Shown here one piece after another: positions 41,569 to 51,810 of a stretch of 64,000 bases of DNA. Positions within the stretch are counted from its first letter, which is position 1, and every line of letters starts with the position of its first letter. Both the position numbers and the translations under genes were made by a program. The stretch lies in the NCBI GenBank assembly GCA_010015745.1, contig ML978257.1, positions 46,857 to 110,856 of the forward strand. Direction: 5' to 3'. Origin of the DNA: Setomelanomma holmii. Its lineage: Eukaryota; Ascomycota; Dothideomycetes; Pleosporales; Phaeosphaeriaceae. Under the pieces are notes generated by a model. That model saw nothing but the letters and a program-made list of their open reading frames with translations. It was not told where the DNA came from and did no database searches.

Positions 41569-44117
41569 ATGCGAGCACATCAGCTGCTTAGACACCCAGA
41601 TTATCAAGCTATTAAACACCTGCAAGACGCAACAAGTAGTCTTAAGATAGGCACTAATGGCAAGGGTGATTTGTGGACAGACGATTGCATTCCATGCATT
41701 CAGGGCAAGATGAAAGAAGACGTCAGTCAACGTCCTCGTGCTGACAAAGCCTGTCGCCCATTCTATCGTATTATTGTCGACATCATCTAATTGCAGAAGC
41801 AAGGAGAGGCATGTTACAACGGCGACGTATAGGCACTGCACGCTGTATGTGAGTACACAAAGCTTCACAAGGTCTGTACTCTCAGGGATCGACACAAAGC
41901 TACTGTCGTCCCTGCACTTACACGCCTAATCAACAAGATTGAGAGGGTGTATAGCTACCAGGTAGCTATTGTCTTCATGGACAGAGACGTCGGTTACGGC
42001 TGAGCTGAGTCTAACCTAGGCTCATCAGCAAAAGAAGAGCTTGAATCTTCAGGTATTAAGGTTGAAATAAGATCTCCTGATACGCCTCCACAGCTAGGGG
42101 GTGCTGAACAAGTTGGAGCTGTAATTGTTACAGTTGCCAGAGTACTCCGGATCTATGCTGGTCTACCAAAAGCTCTCGCCAATGAGCTAGTCTGCACTGC
42201 AGCTAGACTACTCAATATTACGCCCACAAGGTCTCTCAACTGGCGTACACCTCAAGAGATGGTTACTGGCGTCTGTCTAGACCTCTCTCGACTCTATATT
42301 ATTGGAAGCTGTGGACTTGTGCTCAACAAGCATCTGCCAAGAGGAGACAAACTCGAAGACTGTACTTTTGAGGGCTTCCTTATTGGCTATGACGCCTCAA
42401 ACATCTATTGAGTGTGGCTACCCAGCACGAATTGTGTCATCCGCGTACGCGACGTACGCTTTATCGACAAGCTTTACAAGAACAAGCCGTCTACTTAACA
42501 AGTAGATGCTCGCGTTGTCAAGATAGTCCATTTTCCTGAGGAGGAATAGAATAGTGATACTATTGCAGTTGCTCAGCCGATGGTTGCGCAACAAGAGACT
42601 GTTACACCTTCCTCTCAAAAACAGCAGGACAAACAGCTGCCGTCTCCTGTAACCACCGCTCGCGGTAGCACTAAGCTTCGCCATAGCTATAATCCTCGCG
42701 GCGCCTCTCTATTTGAAGGAGATTGACCTACTTTGCCTGATCCAGTCAAACAACAATTGTTGCAGGAGTCATCTGCCTTAAATACCTCCCAGCACACAAC
42801 ACCTGGGGGGTGGAATGACAACGGTGGCTACATCGATAGCTACATCCCGGATCAACGACAGAACAATGCTCCTCGACGACGAGATCCAGATCTCTCGCAG
42901 GACAACATCGTCACTAGAAAACGACGCCGCCAAGCGCACTTTATTAAGGCAGCTCCTGACTTGTTAAAATACTTTGCCTGTGCTGCTACTGTTGCGTAAG
43001 CAAATGAGGCTACTTTTACTGCCTTGCAACCTAAGATTAAACACAATCCTACTTGCATTCATCGCGATAATTTACCTCCTCCACCACGTCACTAGAAGGA
43101 GCTGAAGCTTCACCTGCATAGGGAGCAGTTCAAGGCTGCTGCCCAGGACGAATTCCTTAGCTGCTGGAACAAGGGCACCTTTGCCAAACCAGATATTACA
43201 GCTGAAAACAGTCAAGAGACTGTACTATTGATGTGGGTGTTCACCTACAAATTTGATGAAGATGGGTATCTTTACAAATACAAGGCCCGTCTTGTTATAT
43301 GCGGAGATCTGCAGGAGCAATATAGTGACGCTTATGCTGCGACTCTTACTGCCTGTCTGTTCTGAGCACTCATGGCTCTTGCCTGCGCGTTCAATCTTGA
43401 GGCAGTACAATATGATGTGCTGAATGCATTCCTCAACGCCATCCTTGATCGCACTCTACATGTAAGAACTCCAGATAGTTTCCAGAATCACTATAGCTAA
43501 GTCCTGTAACTAGTTACAACACCAAAAAAGTATCGTGAGATAGCTTTTGCTGCAAAATCAATAGCCTCAATGCCCACCTATTTCTATATGTAAAAGTACC
43601 CGGCCAACCCGGCCAAATACGGCTTTTGCTACTCCTACAGCCGGCTGGATACCTATTTTTCGCGGCCTTCGGCCGGCTGGCTGGATACCTATATCAATAA
43701 GGCTGGCCTTCAAGCCATACGGCCAGCCGTATCGTTGACAAGTCTGAGCTTTATGCTCTATCAGCTGCTGGCGTTGAGTCGCAATACTGGGATCAATTTT
43801 GCCGCAATATTGGCTTCACCCTATAAACTAAGAAGGCTCTTTAGTGTAACAACGCTCAGACTGTACATCTTGTAGAAGGCGACACCGATTGAATCTAGAC
43901 AAAGCTTTGACACGTTGATATCCACCAAATGTGGCTCCGCCAGGAAGTCAATGCTGGAAAAATTACTATCGAATGGAAGCCTACTGCTGAGATGCCTGCT
44001 GACAGCTTCACTAAGCTGCTGCTTTGCCAGAAACACGAGAACTTTGTGAGACAGCTAGGTCTGAAGGACATTCACCACCTGATTATTAAAGACGATCTAC
44101 GTCCCATACCTCTCTAA
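41569..44117 (+). pseudogene. Copia B pol remnant
   Basis: In order: GAG-pre-integrase piece (RAHQLLRHPDY, CIPCIQGKMK), integrase fragments (SPDTPPQLGGAEQ, then LPRGDKLEDCTFEGFLIGYD), reverse transcriptase start (WVFTYKFDEDGYLYKYKARL, QYDVLNAFLNAILD), a gap filled by a GC-rich insert, and the RNase H end (MWLRQEVNAGKITIEWKPTA). Many stops and frame changes. The catalytic part of reverse transcriptase is missing. Confidence 0.88.
43617..43732. repeat. GC-rich 116-bp insert with short inverted ends
   Basis: Bounded by ATACGGCT (43617) and AGCCGTAT (43725), rich in GGCCGGCTGG motifs, with CTGGATACCTAT present twice and a hairpin ATACGGCCAGCCGTAT (43717-43732). It replaces part of the copia B reverse transcriptase. 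It may be a miniature element or a fill-in at a deletion; no clear target duplication was found. Confidence 0.4.
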
Positions 44118-44312
44118 GAACTTAACTAGCTCCGCACATAGTATTGAATTTGCTATATAGTGTTTGTTGCTATTGTACTTCTTTTGTAAGGTCTCCGTCC
44201 AACATAGATACCTCAGGAGGTGTGTCAGACTGGCACCTCAGTTCACAAGGTACATGTGAACTGCATCTCTCACGTGACTCTTTGTCACTTGCTTACTCAT
44301 CGTGGTTGTGTA

Positions 44313-46273
44313 ACGTGTTTTACCACTCCTCGGCCCGAACCACTCCTCGGCCAGCCCCACCAGAACGCGTGCAACTCAGCGTACAATTGCTCAACAACCA
44401 CATATGCAAATTGTCCTAAAATTTACCAAGTAATAGACTAGATTGATCTGCATTGAGTCCTATTGTGTCCCTGTACGTGACACTTGCTGCATGTTGGTAG
44501 TGCTCTCCTTTGTACAGGGCCAGGCTCAGCTTGGTCACCCTGTTCGACACCTCTCTCAGCCTCTGCGACTAGCACCTGACCCTCACAAGCCTGCAGAGCA
44601 CCTCCACGAGCTATATATTGTCTGCGCTGTTGGCGCTTACGTTTCTAGCGTTGGTTTGAGGCACGTAGCTTCTGATTTTCCTGAATAAGCATGGTCGCTG
44701 ACTGCATAGCAAGTTGACAACCCTTGACGAGCTGGTTGATTGCTTGACTAGTAGGGCTCTGAGACTGGCGACGAAGTAGGTCCTTGATAAGTCGAGCCTG
44801 CTGCTGCAGCTGGTCGGTTGTACGTGGAGTCTCAGCAGTCCAGGGCTCTCCTGAAGCAGCAGTTGTCACTGGTGGAGACGGAGTTCTGACAACAGTAAGG
44901 TTGCTCAAGACTCGTTCAGGACAGTATGGGATAAGCCCTGTCGCTTGAAAACCTGCCTTGATATTGCGTTCAGACAGGGCTGTCAGCCGAACTCTCTTGT
45001 ATATCCATAGGAACTACAGCTTGTCGATATGGAAGACTCCTAGCCGGGCAAGCTCAGACACCTCATGTCCGTATATTACCTTAAGAGGAGAGTAACAGCC
45101 GACATCAAGAGGCTGCAGGAGATAAGAGGTATGAGGAGGCATACAGAGGGTAATAATCTTGTTGTCCTTGCAGAATTGATCAAACTCCGGTGTAGCGTGG
45201 CTCTCGTGGCCGTCAAGGATGAGCAGTCTGTACGGTCCTCTCGTGTGAGACTCTGTATGTCTGTTGAAGTGCTTTATCCACTCAAGGCCAAGCTCTTTGG
45301 TTGTCCATCTATTGTCACTAACACTAATAACCCAGTCAGGCGGGATATCCTTATGTTGCACGCTAGCAGGGCTATCCCTACACTCTCTCGTTGTACACGT
45401 AAATATAGCTTCCCTCGTTCATAGCTACACAATCAACTCAGTCCTTCATTCCTCCTTCCACATCACACATCCAAGACCTTATACCAGCCGGCCTGGTGGA
45501 GTTTTCCTTTCAGGATTACAAAGGGTGGAAGACGCCAGCCGGACGCGTTGATACACTCAATTGCTGTCACCCACTCTCGATCACCCGGATCAACAGTAGT
45601 TGCTCGACCAATAGTGTCAGAGCTAGTGACAACCTTTGACGTTGATGCGACACCCATCATAAAGCCTGTCTCATCAAAGTTGTATACGTCCTCCTCTAGG
45701 ATTCCGTACGTCGTGCGTGTGTCCTGTACAAGCTTGAACCAAGCTCTTATTGAGACAGGATCCTCACACAGAGCCCTCTGTGAATGTAATTTCCTGTTCC
45801 ATTTTTTCTGCAGCTCTGCCTGGTTCTTGATCCACCGCGACACCCAGTTCTTGCCAACAGGAAGAGGAGGAGGATTTTGGCCGCGGGCAAAGAGTAAACT
45901 GTCTGCCATTCGTCATATGTCGATGATATGAGGAGGAAATCTACGGCAATCCAGGTCAAGGATCCACTCAACAAGAGACTGCTCCTCGACAGAGGAGAGC
46001 TTGCGCTTCGTCTGGTTGAAGGCTTTAATAGTAGGGACGCGTTGAAGGCGGCATCTAAGCGTGGTTCTAGGAATCTTATACAAGGAGGCAGCCCTACTTT
46101 GGCTAGCTATACGTTGATTCTGAATTGATTGAGCTGCTATTAGAGTCCTAGCACCCCTTTGAGGCGATAGAGGGCGTTGGCGTTGAGCCATGGTTGATGA
46201 GATGAGACGCGCTGCACGCGTTCTGGTGGGGCTGGCCGAGGAGTGGTTCGGGCTGAGGAGTGGTAAAACACGT
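44313..46273 (-). mobile_element. Fot1/pogo-type DNA transposon nested in the LTR
   Basis: 1,961 bp, flanked by a TA duplication (44311-44312 and 46274-46275), with 61-bp terminal inverted repeats (44313-44373 and 46213-46273) that start ACGTGTTTTACCACTCCTC and differ at one position. Each terminal repeat contains ACCACTCCTCGGCC (or one-base variant) twice, a possible double transposase-binding site. The minus strand encodes a broken pogo-family transposase. Confidence 0.93.
44645..46191 (-). pseudogene. Pogo/Fot1 transposase, inactivated
   Basis: Begins MAQRQRPLSPQRGARTL at 46191. An N-terminal helix-turn-helix (YKIPRTTLRCRL) is followed by a CENP-B-type DNA-binding region (WVSRWIKNQAELQKKWNRK), then the DDE catalytic domain: YNFDETGFMMG carries the first Asp, LLILDGHESH the second, and the PPHTSYLLQPLDVG motif follows. 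A TGA breaks the frame near 45913 (after PPHIIDI) and a TAG near 45011 (after HIDKL). A ~128-bp extra segment (about 45350-45477) separates GWYK from DIPPDW; it begins GT and ends AG but lacks a good branch point, so I read it as an insertion or unusual intron. The C-terminal frame ends at 44645 with a Gln-rich helix. Confidence 0.88.
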
Positions 46274-46393
46274 TATAAAATCGCTCTGTGTAGCTCTCTC
46301 AATACAACAACCTTCTGATTCCTTCATGTCTGCTCTGTCCTCTTACATCTAACATTAAGGCCGAGCTAACCATTTTTAGATTATTCTAGAGAG

Positions 46394-46708
46394 CATACAG
46401 ATCGATGGTGCGGTCACAAACTGGCTGATGAGAACCACCCGCACGATAGAGACACCCGGAGAAAAGTCGAACGTGGCTTCCAAGTACTCTATTTCCAGGA
46501 TAAATTATGGGATGTCGCATCCCCCAATGACGCTTGCAGGAATGTGACGGAATACATTGAAGGCCTGAAACGCTCAGGTCGGACTGCGCTGAAGGTACTT
46601 ATTGAGACTCTCATCTTGCTTGTTACTCAAATCGAAGACATCGACTGGATCAGTTGGGACGATTCTTGCGTACGAAAGGGAACAGTCGCTTTCTCTTACA
46701 TGCTGTAG
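46394..46708 (+). pseudogene. Coding-like exon without a start, abutting the transposon block
   Basis: A 104-codon frame from 46394 to a stop at 46706 looks strongly coding (HTDRWCGHKLADENHPHDRD, then RKVERGFQVLYFQDKLWD and ALKVLIETLILLVTQ), but it has no start codon in place and begins 40 bp after the end of the copia B LTR. A TTCTAG acceptor-like sequence precedes it. It is probably the 3' part of a host gene cut by the transposon insertion. The 5' part was not identified in the window. Family unknown. Confidence 0.45.
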
Positions 46709-47153
46709 ACACTTGTGATTGGTGGAAAAGGCGAACGGCAAGATGGCGCATGGTAGAAGGCACCGATACAATCCTTCTGATATGTAAAACAAAGACGAAG
46801 TCCTTGACTCAAGAGGGTGTGTGGACCAAGGCTACACTCGATATGGTACTGTCAGCCTTGAAGACTGCCTGTGGTGGAGCATGAGATACTCCAATATTGT
46901 ATGTTACTGGCAGATCTCAACACCTAGAGCATAATGGATGTCTTGAAGTCTCTTTTCAACACATAGCCATTGCTTTTGCAGTTGTTTTCTTCGCAACATC
47001 ATGGTGGTCCCTTTCGCAGCGTAACAACATCCGCTCCCGAAGTGAAACCTATGTTTGCCTAATTTCTCGCTTGGTGCACGGCTTGACCGCAGATGAGAAG
47101 TGATCTTCCACTCCTGCACTTCAAAGCCCTTCTTCGCTCAATCTACTCCTGAC
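46709..47153. other. Intergenic or decayed
   Basis: Short frames only; possibly downstream remains of the cut gene at 46394. Confidence 0.35.
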
Positions 47154-47849
47154 ATGATCACCTCACTCTTGCGAAAGCTATCAAGGGCCATAAGTTCTAC
47201 CAAGCGCAGCAACGCTCAAGTCAATATCGAGCAATCGCATGCCACAACTACTGATCATGATAGAGGTCATGGTATTCATACCGCTTCGTCATCTGGCCAC
47301 TCCACGCCGACCGTGACCACCGAGATCACATTATCGTCGCGCAGACATAGCTTCGTCGTCATTCCTGGCTCTGATGAAGATTTCATGCCGATTTCAGTGA
47401 CTTTAAATGGTATTGAAGACATTGTTTGTAATAATGCCTGCCAGTCGCTTGACCATACACAGCTCCTAGAGCACTGTGTCGAATACCTCTTCCTCGACCA
47501 ACGGACCACTGCATTCAAACATACCCATGCGACCCTGCAGCAAGGCTTCCAAATTCTGGCTTACATCTCGAATGAATGGACTCCGCCTTGGGAAAGATCC
47601 AGCGATGATCTTGGCCATGTCGTTAGTGTCTGGCTCAGTGAGCTCTCGGAGCCTGATTCACAGGCGCTGTACCATGTCCTTAGCACGCTTGCTGGCTACA
47701 GTATTTCTCTAGATGTCCAACTTGGCGACACCCGTTTAGAGATAAGCATATTTCTATGGGCGCTTCGACTTGGGCCACGAGGTTTGGCACAAGGTTGGGA
47801 AGATGGGCAAACAACAATCGAGGCGCTGTATGCGGCCGAGCAGCAGTAA
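47154..47849 (+). CDS. Uncharacterised 231-aa protein
   Basis: The frame is open from 47100; the start at 47154 (MITSLLRKLSRAIS) is preferred because the upstream codons lack coding character. Residues 1-75 are Ser/Thr/His-rich and disordered; residues 80-231 are folded-looking (LLEHCVEYLFLDQRTTAF, ALYHVLSTLAGYSISLDV). No domain recognised. A continuation in another frame after 47850 (SILLELDEAF) hints at a missed intron or frameshift at the end. Confidence 0.5.
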   Translation: MITSLLRKLSRAISSTKRSNAQVNIEQSHATTTDHDRGHGIHTASSSGHSTPTVTTEITLSSRRHSFVVIPGSDEDFMPISVTLNGIEDIVCNNACQSLDHTQLLEHCVEYLFLDQRTTAFKHTHATLQQGFQILAYISNEWTPPWERSSDDLGHVVSVWLSELSEPDSQALYHVLSTLAGYSISLDVQLGDTRLEISIFLWALRLGPRGLAQGWEDGQTTIEALYAAEQQ

Positions 47850-48485
47850 CTTGCTGCGCATCGTCAATTTGACGGATACAAGTCGATTCTGCTAGAGCTG
47901 GATGAAGCCTTTTGTGCCTGGGGTTCGAGGATACGAAGATTGCTTGATGATGAGGAAGAAGCGATGCGGTGGAAGGACGATTGTTTGTAGGTAAACATCC
48001 TAGCTGATGGCGCGCTATGGAACACACGAGATTTGTCGCTTGAGTCTTCCAGCGTACATCAGTTGGACACGGTCAGCAATCGAATAGCAATCAAGGATCT
48101 GGCTTGAGATACTGCAATCTTCGCTGAGGTAGCCTTTCATCCTCATCTTCACGCATCTCCCGCCTTTTTGGTATAGCTAAACGATTCCCGTGTATAAAAT
48201 CATGCTCACTTGGTTTCCAACCTCGTTTTACCAAGGTCAAAAACTGAAAGGTACGTCAGCCAATCACCGTTGAGCATACCTCCGCTATCCGCAAAAGTGA
48301 ATGCTCCTCGGATTAGCCTCGTCTTGGCGCTGTTTTGCTGCACATAAGTATTGCTCTTGCCCGCAGCTTCCTTTCTTCTCCATCGACTATCCAACTTAAG
48401 CTGACAAGACAGAAGCTGCTTGTCCGCGGAACACCAGTACTCCCGCAGCTCTTCCCTAATTCCCGACTACTACATCTCTCGGAGA
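47850..48485. other. Intergenic
   Basis: No supported gene; the right part is the leader of the gene at 48486. Confidence 0.4.
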
Positions 48486-49370
48486 ATGGCTCTGTTCACC
48501 TATATTGCTCGCGCCGTTGGTCTCGCTGGCCCCGAGCCCGAGCCCGAGCCTGACACTGCTCTTCTTGCACCTAACGACAGCGACTTCGTCGATCTCGGCC
48601 GCTCGGATGTCGTGCCCGTTGCGCCTCTTCTCGAGCCCGACGACTCGGACTTCATCAATGTACCTATCGACAGCTCTGAAGAGGTGGCTTTTCGTGGAGG
48701 AGGAGGGTACAAAGGATGTGGAAAAGGATCACAAACTTATCATGATCGTTCCAGGCGTCGACAACGTCAAGGTAAGGACCTCGCCCCATCAACACTCAAG
48801 GCTGTCGCCAACGAAGTATAGGTCAAGGAGCCAAAATCTGTCGATATTCTCGTCGGCATCTTCCTGGCCAGGCCTTTTGATGGCATGGAGCAGGTCCTCC
48901 AAGATGGCTTTTCAATCCTCCTCCAGTGCCATGTCACCCTCGCCAACTCCGAGCGCTCTCTCGCAGAGAGCTGCGCCGCGTGCATGCGCAGTCTACGTGA
49001 CATCCGCCCTGCATTTGCGGTGGCGTTTTTCAAGGTCATCTCTCTACTCTCTACCTGCACCAAGTGGCCGCTCTACGACGCCCACATGGTCGACAAAGAG
49101 CAGGCGTACTCGATCTCCGGTGTCGTCCGGATCCTCATCGCTGGCCCTATGGCGTATCTGAACAGACCCGGACGTATGGAGAAGCGGATGGACGACTTTG
49201 GCAAGGCCTGGGTCGCCAACCACAGCAAGGACGACCAAGAGGCTCTCGTATGCTTTGTTGGCGAGTTCCGTCTTTGGTCTCAGAAGGTCTATCTTCGTCA
49301 CATCGACAAGACTGCGCTCGCAAAGCGGAGCACCGTCAAGAAGGTGGAGCCTACCGCGACCGAAACTTAA
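48486..49370 (+). CDS. Uncharacterised protein with an apparent one-base frameshift
   Basis: Exon 1 (48486-48771) starts MALFTYIARAVGLAGPEPEP and has a duplicated acidic motif (APNDSDFVDL and EPDDSDFINV). Exon 2 (48822-49370), after a 50-nt GTAAG...TATAG intron, starts VKEPKSVDILVGIFLARPFD and runs 183 codons to the stop. Exon 1 is 286 nt, one base too long: the frame passes from EEVAF into VEEEGTKDVEKDHKL at the TTTT run near 48690. Either the gene carries a +1 insertion or the assembly has an extra T. Exon 2 is mostly helical (NSERSLAESCAACMRSLRDI), reminiscent of N-terminal helical domains in fungal signalling proteins, but I cannot assign it. Confidence 0.55.
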
Positions 49371-50068
49371 AGGTAAGTCTCTTCTAGCACACTAAGCGAT
49401 GGTTCCTAACATGCACAGGCTTGCAGAGAAAGAAACTAGTACGGGGTGACTACCAGAAAGCGCTTTGCGAGTCAAGGAGGGTCTAGAGGCGGAAGGTCAC
49501 CAAAATGGCGAAAAGACTCATGGCTTTCCTTGGACTCTCCGGTGCCTGCTTTCGAGGGTCTGACTCCCGTGTATATCGACGTCAATGAGAAATCAACTCA
49601 AAATTTGAGCCGTTTTTTTCCTCCCAATTGTCAAACATGGAGTGAAATAGTAAGAGTAACGTCGTGCGAGGTAATTCTGATGAGGTTATGTTGACTCCAA
49701 AGGATAGCACTCTGTCCCGTCTTGTTTCCTGCAAGGCATTGTATTCCATCGCGCTCATGGCCTGTGCTATCGACGCGAGAGCTATGTCTCCACTCATCAT
49801 ATTTGCCACTACCAGGACTGTGGCCCTGAAGGTAGTGTCACTATTCAGAGCATACGGACAGTAATTGCTGGCCTCGTTGAAGACCTCCTGCAGACAGATG
49901 TGTTGTCGATCATCTGTATACACTTGCTATCATCGCCGCGAAAATATTTACATTGTAGCCTCGCGCAGCCTTGCTTCTGTCAGCAAGAGAATAACCACAG
50001 ATAACATGTATACCTTCGCAACTGCCCAGTCTTCAAGTCACACGGCTTCTCTCCCGGTCGATTCCCAT
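49371..50068. other. Intergenic
   Basis: Convergent 3' region with no convincing gene; a 113-codon minus frame (49582-49923) has no recognised domain. Confidence 0.4.
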
Positions 50069-51461
50069 TTACAACCTCGACCTATCCTCCTCAAAGTCCC
50101 TCAACTCCCTTCTCTCCGCACCCACCTTCGCCCCAAACTCCAACCCACCACTCCTCCCCAAATCCTGCTCACTCTTCCACCACCACGCCCTCTCCTTCTC
50201 CTCATCCAATCTCTCCCCCCTCAATACCTTGCTGATATACTTCCCCGCCACCGGCAGAAACTTATAGCTATGAAAGCTCCCACCCGTCGCGATCACCATA
50301 TTCGCCAAGCTCGGATGCGGATGTCTCGTAAGCAACCAATCCTCCGTCGGCGTAACAGCATCATAACACATTCTCCACCTCGCCGGCGCATGGCTCCTCG
50401 TAAACTCCGGCAGCGCTTTGCTCATAACGCTCATTCCCTCTCCTTTCAATTTCTCGGGTACATCGCCCTGCTCTCTCGCAGCTGGCGCCGTGATAATCCT
50501 CCCCTTACCCGTCCTCACATAGTTGACAACCTCCGTCTTTAGGTCGTTGATTTTCAGTGTGCGATTCGATTGACTTGACGGAATGATATCCACACATCCG
50601 CCTATAACGACTATGGGCATTTTGGAATCGATGATACGTTGCGTTTCGTTCGCGTCGAGAGTGAAGTACGCGCTTAGGCGGCCGACGGCTGTGATTTGAC
50701 GCTCGATTCGATTCTCTTCTTCAATGTTTAATACGTCTTCGATGGGCGAGAGGAGAGTGCTTATCCATGCGCCTGTTGCGAGGACGATTTTGTCCGCGGT
50801 GTATAATTTGCCATCGCGAGTTTTGGCGCCGGCGATCCCGGATTTTGACTCGTCGAGGAGTAGTTCTTGAACCTCGCCCGTGACACGCCGCACGCCGTTG
50901 TTGACAGCGACTTTGAGGAATGATGTCGTGGCGCTTTCCGCGTCGCACCATCCTGCTTCGGGGTTGAAATACCCCTCCCCCAGCTCCCCTCTACACAGCC
51001 CTTTCAGGACGTCGTGTTTCTGCTCCAGATCTTCCGCATCAACATCGCGCGTATAATCCCCACCCCTCTTCACAAAACATTCCTTCACTTTCACAGCAAA
51101 TTCCCCGTCCTTCTTATCCAACACAACCCAACCCGTCTACAGACCATGTTAGTCCACTTCTCAGAAATTATTTCTTCCATTCGCAACGTGCCTTGTGGAA
51201 ATGCCCCTGCACAGCAATATTCCAAAACCACGGATGGATAGCTTCATTCGCCAAATCACAATACATCCCACTCTCATAATCCGTGCGAATAATCCGATTC
51301 GTATCAATCGCCGCAGCCTGCTTTTCCTCCAGTTTTGCTTTCGGATCCCAGCGGTCGATGATAGTAATACGCGACGAATTTTTGTATTGATGCGAAAGAT
51401 GGTACGCGGTGGAAGTGCCGAATGTTCCCGCGCCGATGATGAGGATTGTGGGCTCGGCCAT
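50069..51461 (-). CDS. FAD amine oxidase of the fructosyl-amino-acid/sarcosine oxidase family, peroxisomal
   Basis: Oxidises a secondary amine (fructosyl amino acid, sarcosine or similar) to release H2O2. Exons 51461-51192 and 51136-50069 give 445 aa. The N-terminus has the Rossmann FAD motif GAGTFG (10-15) with IDR at the end of strand 2, and TNRIIRTDYESGMYCDLA is typical of this family. Cys347 in RMCYDAVTP matches the position of the covalent-FAD cysteine. ATGGSFHSYKFLPVAGKYI is the conserved C-terminal FAD-binding stretch. The last three residues, SRL, form a PTS1 peroxisomal signal. The 55-nt intron has a GC donor (AAG|GCACGT) with a CTAAC branch and TAG acceptor; no in-frame GT donor works. 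Substrate within the family is uncertain. Confidence 0.88.
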
Positions 51462-51810
51462 GTTTGGCAGAAGTAGATGTGGATTAGGGTCTTTCGTGAA
51501 GTAGGGTTATTGGTGTTGGGAATCGATTCCGTGATAGGGTTGTGTGGTGTATTTGTGAGGCCACTTTTGGCGCCCCGCATCGATGATGCGGATCCGGTTG
51601 TTAGGAACTTGGCTGGGGGTTGGCGTGATGGGAGATACTGCGTGATGCTTGCGAGAACTGAGAAGAGGATGACAGCGCGAAAGGAAAATAATTATTTTGA
51701 TATCGGTACATAATAGTAGTTGCTCGTGCGTTTGAACTCTTTTCCAATCAGACCCAAAGAAACACTTCCAAAGAGCGGATACGGCAGCACCATACCAAAC
51801 TATGCTAAGC
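51462..51810. other. Intergenic
   Basis: Nothing recognised; presumed promoter of the oxidase and 3' end of the next gene. Confidence 0.4.

Larger units (their letters stand above)
41489..46354 (+). mobile_element. Decayed Ty1/copia element B (5' end lost), 3' LTR split by a pogo element
   Basis: Plus-strand copia internal sequence without 5' LTR or gag, abutting element A, followed by a purine-rich tract (CAGGAGG) and a 3' LTR starting at 44223. Removing the nested DNA transposon (44313-46273) and one TA leaves an LTR of exactly 169 bp, the same length as the copies at 41142 and 63799. Probably truncated by recombination with element A. Confidence 0.88.
44223..46354 (+). repeat. 3' LTR of copia B, interrupted
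   Basis: Left part 44223-44312 and right part 46276-46354 together give 169 bp, starting TGTCAGACTGGCACC and ending ATCTAACA. Confidence 0.9.

Noticed and set aside
49865..50542. 225-codon plus-strand frame
   Set aside because: Mostly antisense to the amine oxidase gene and Pro/Arg-biased like a shadow frame.
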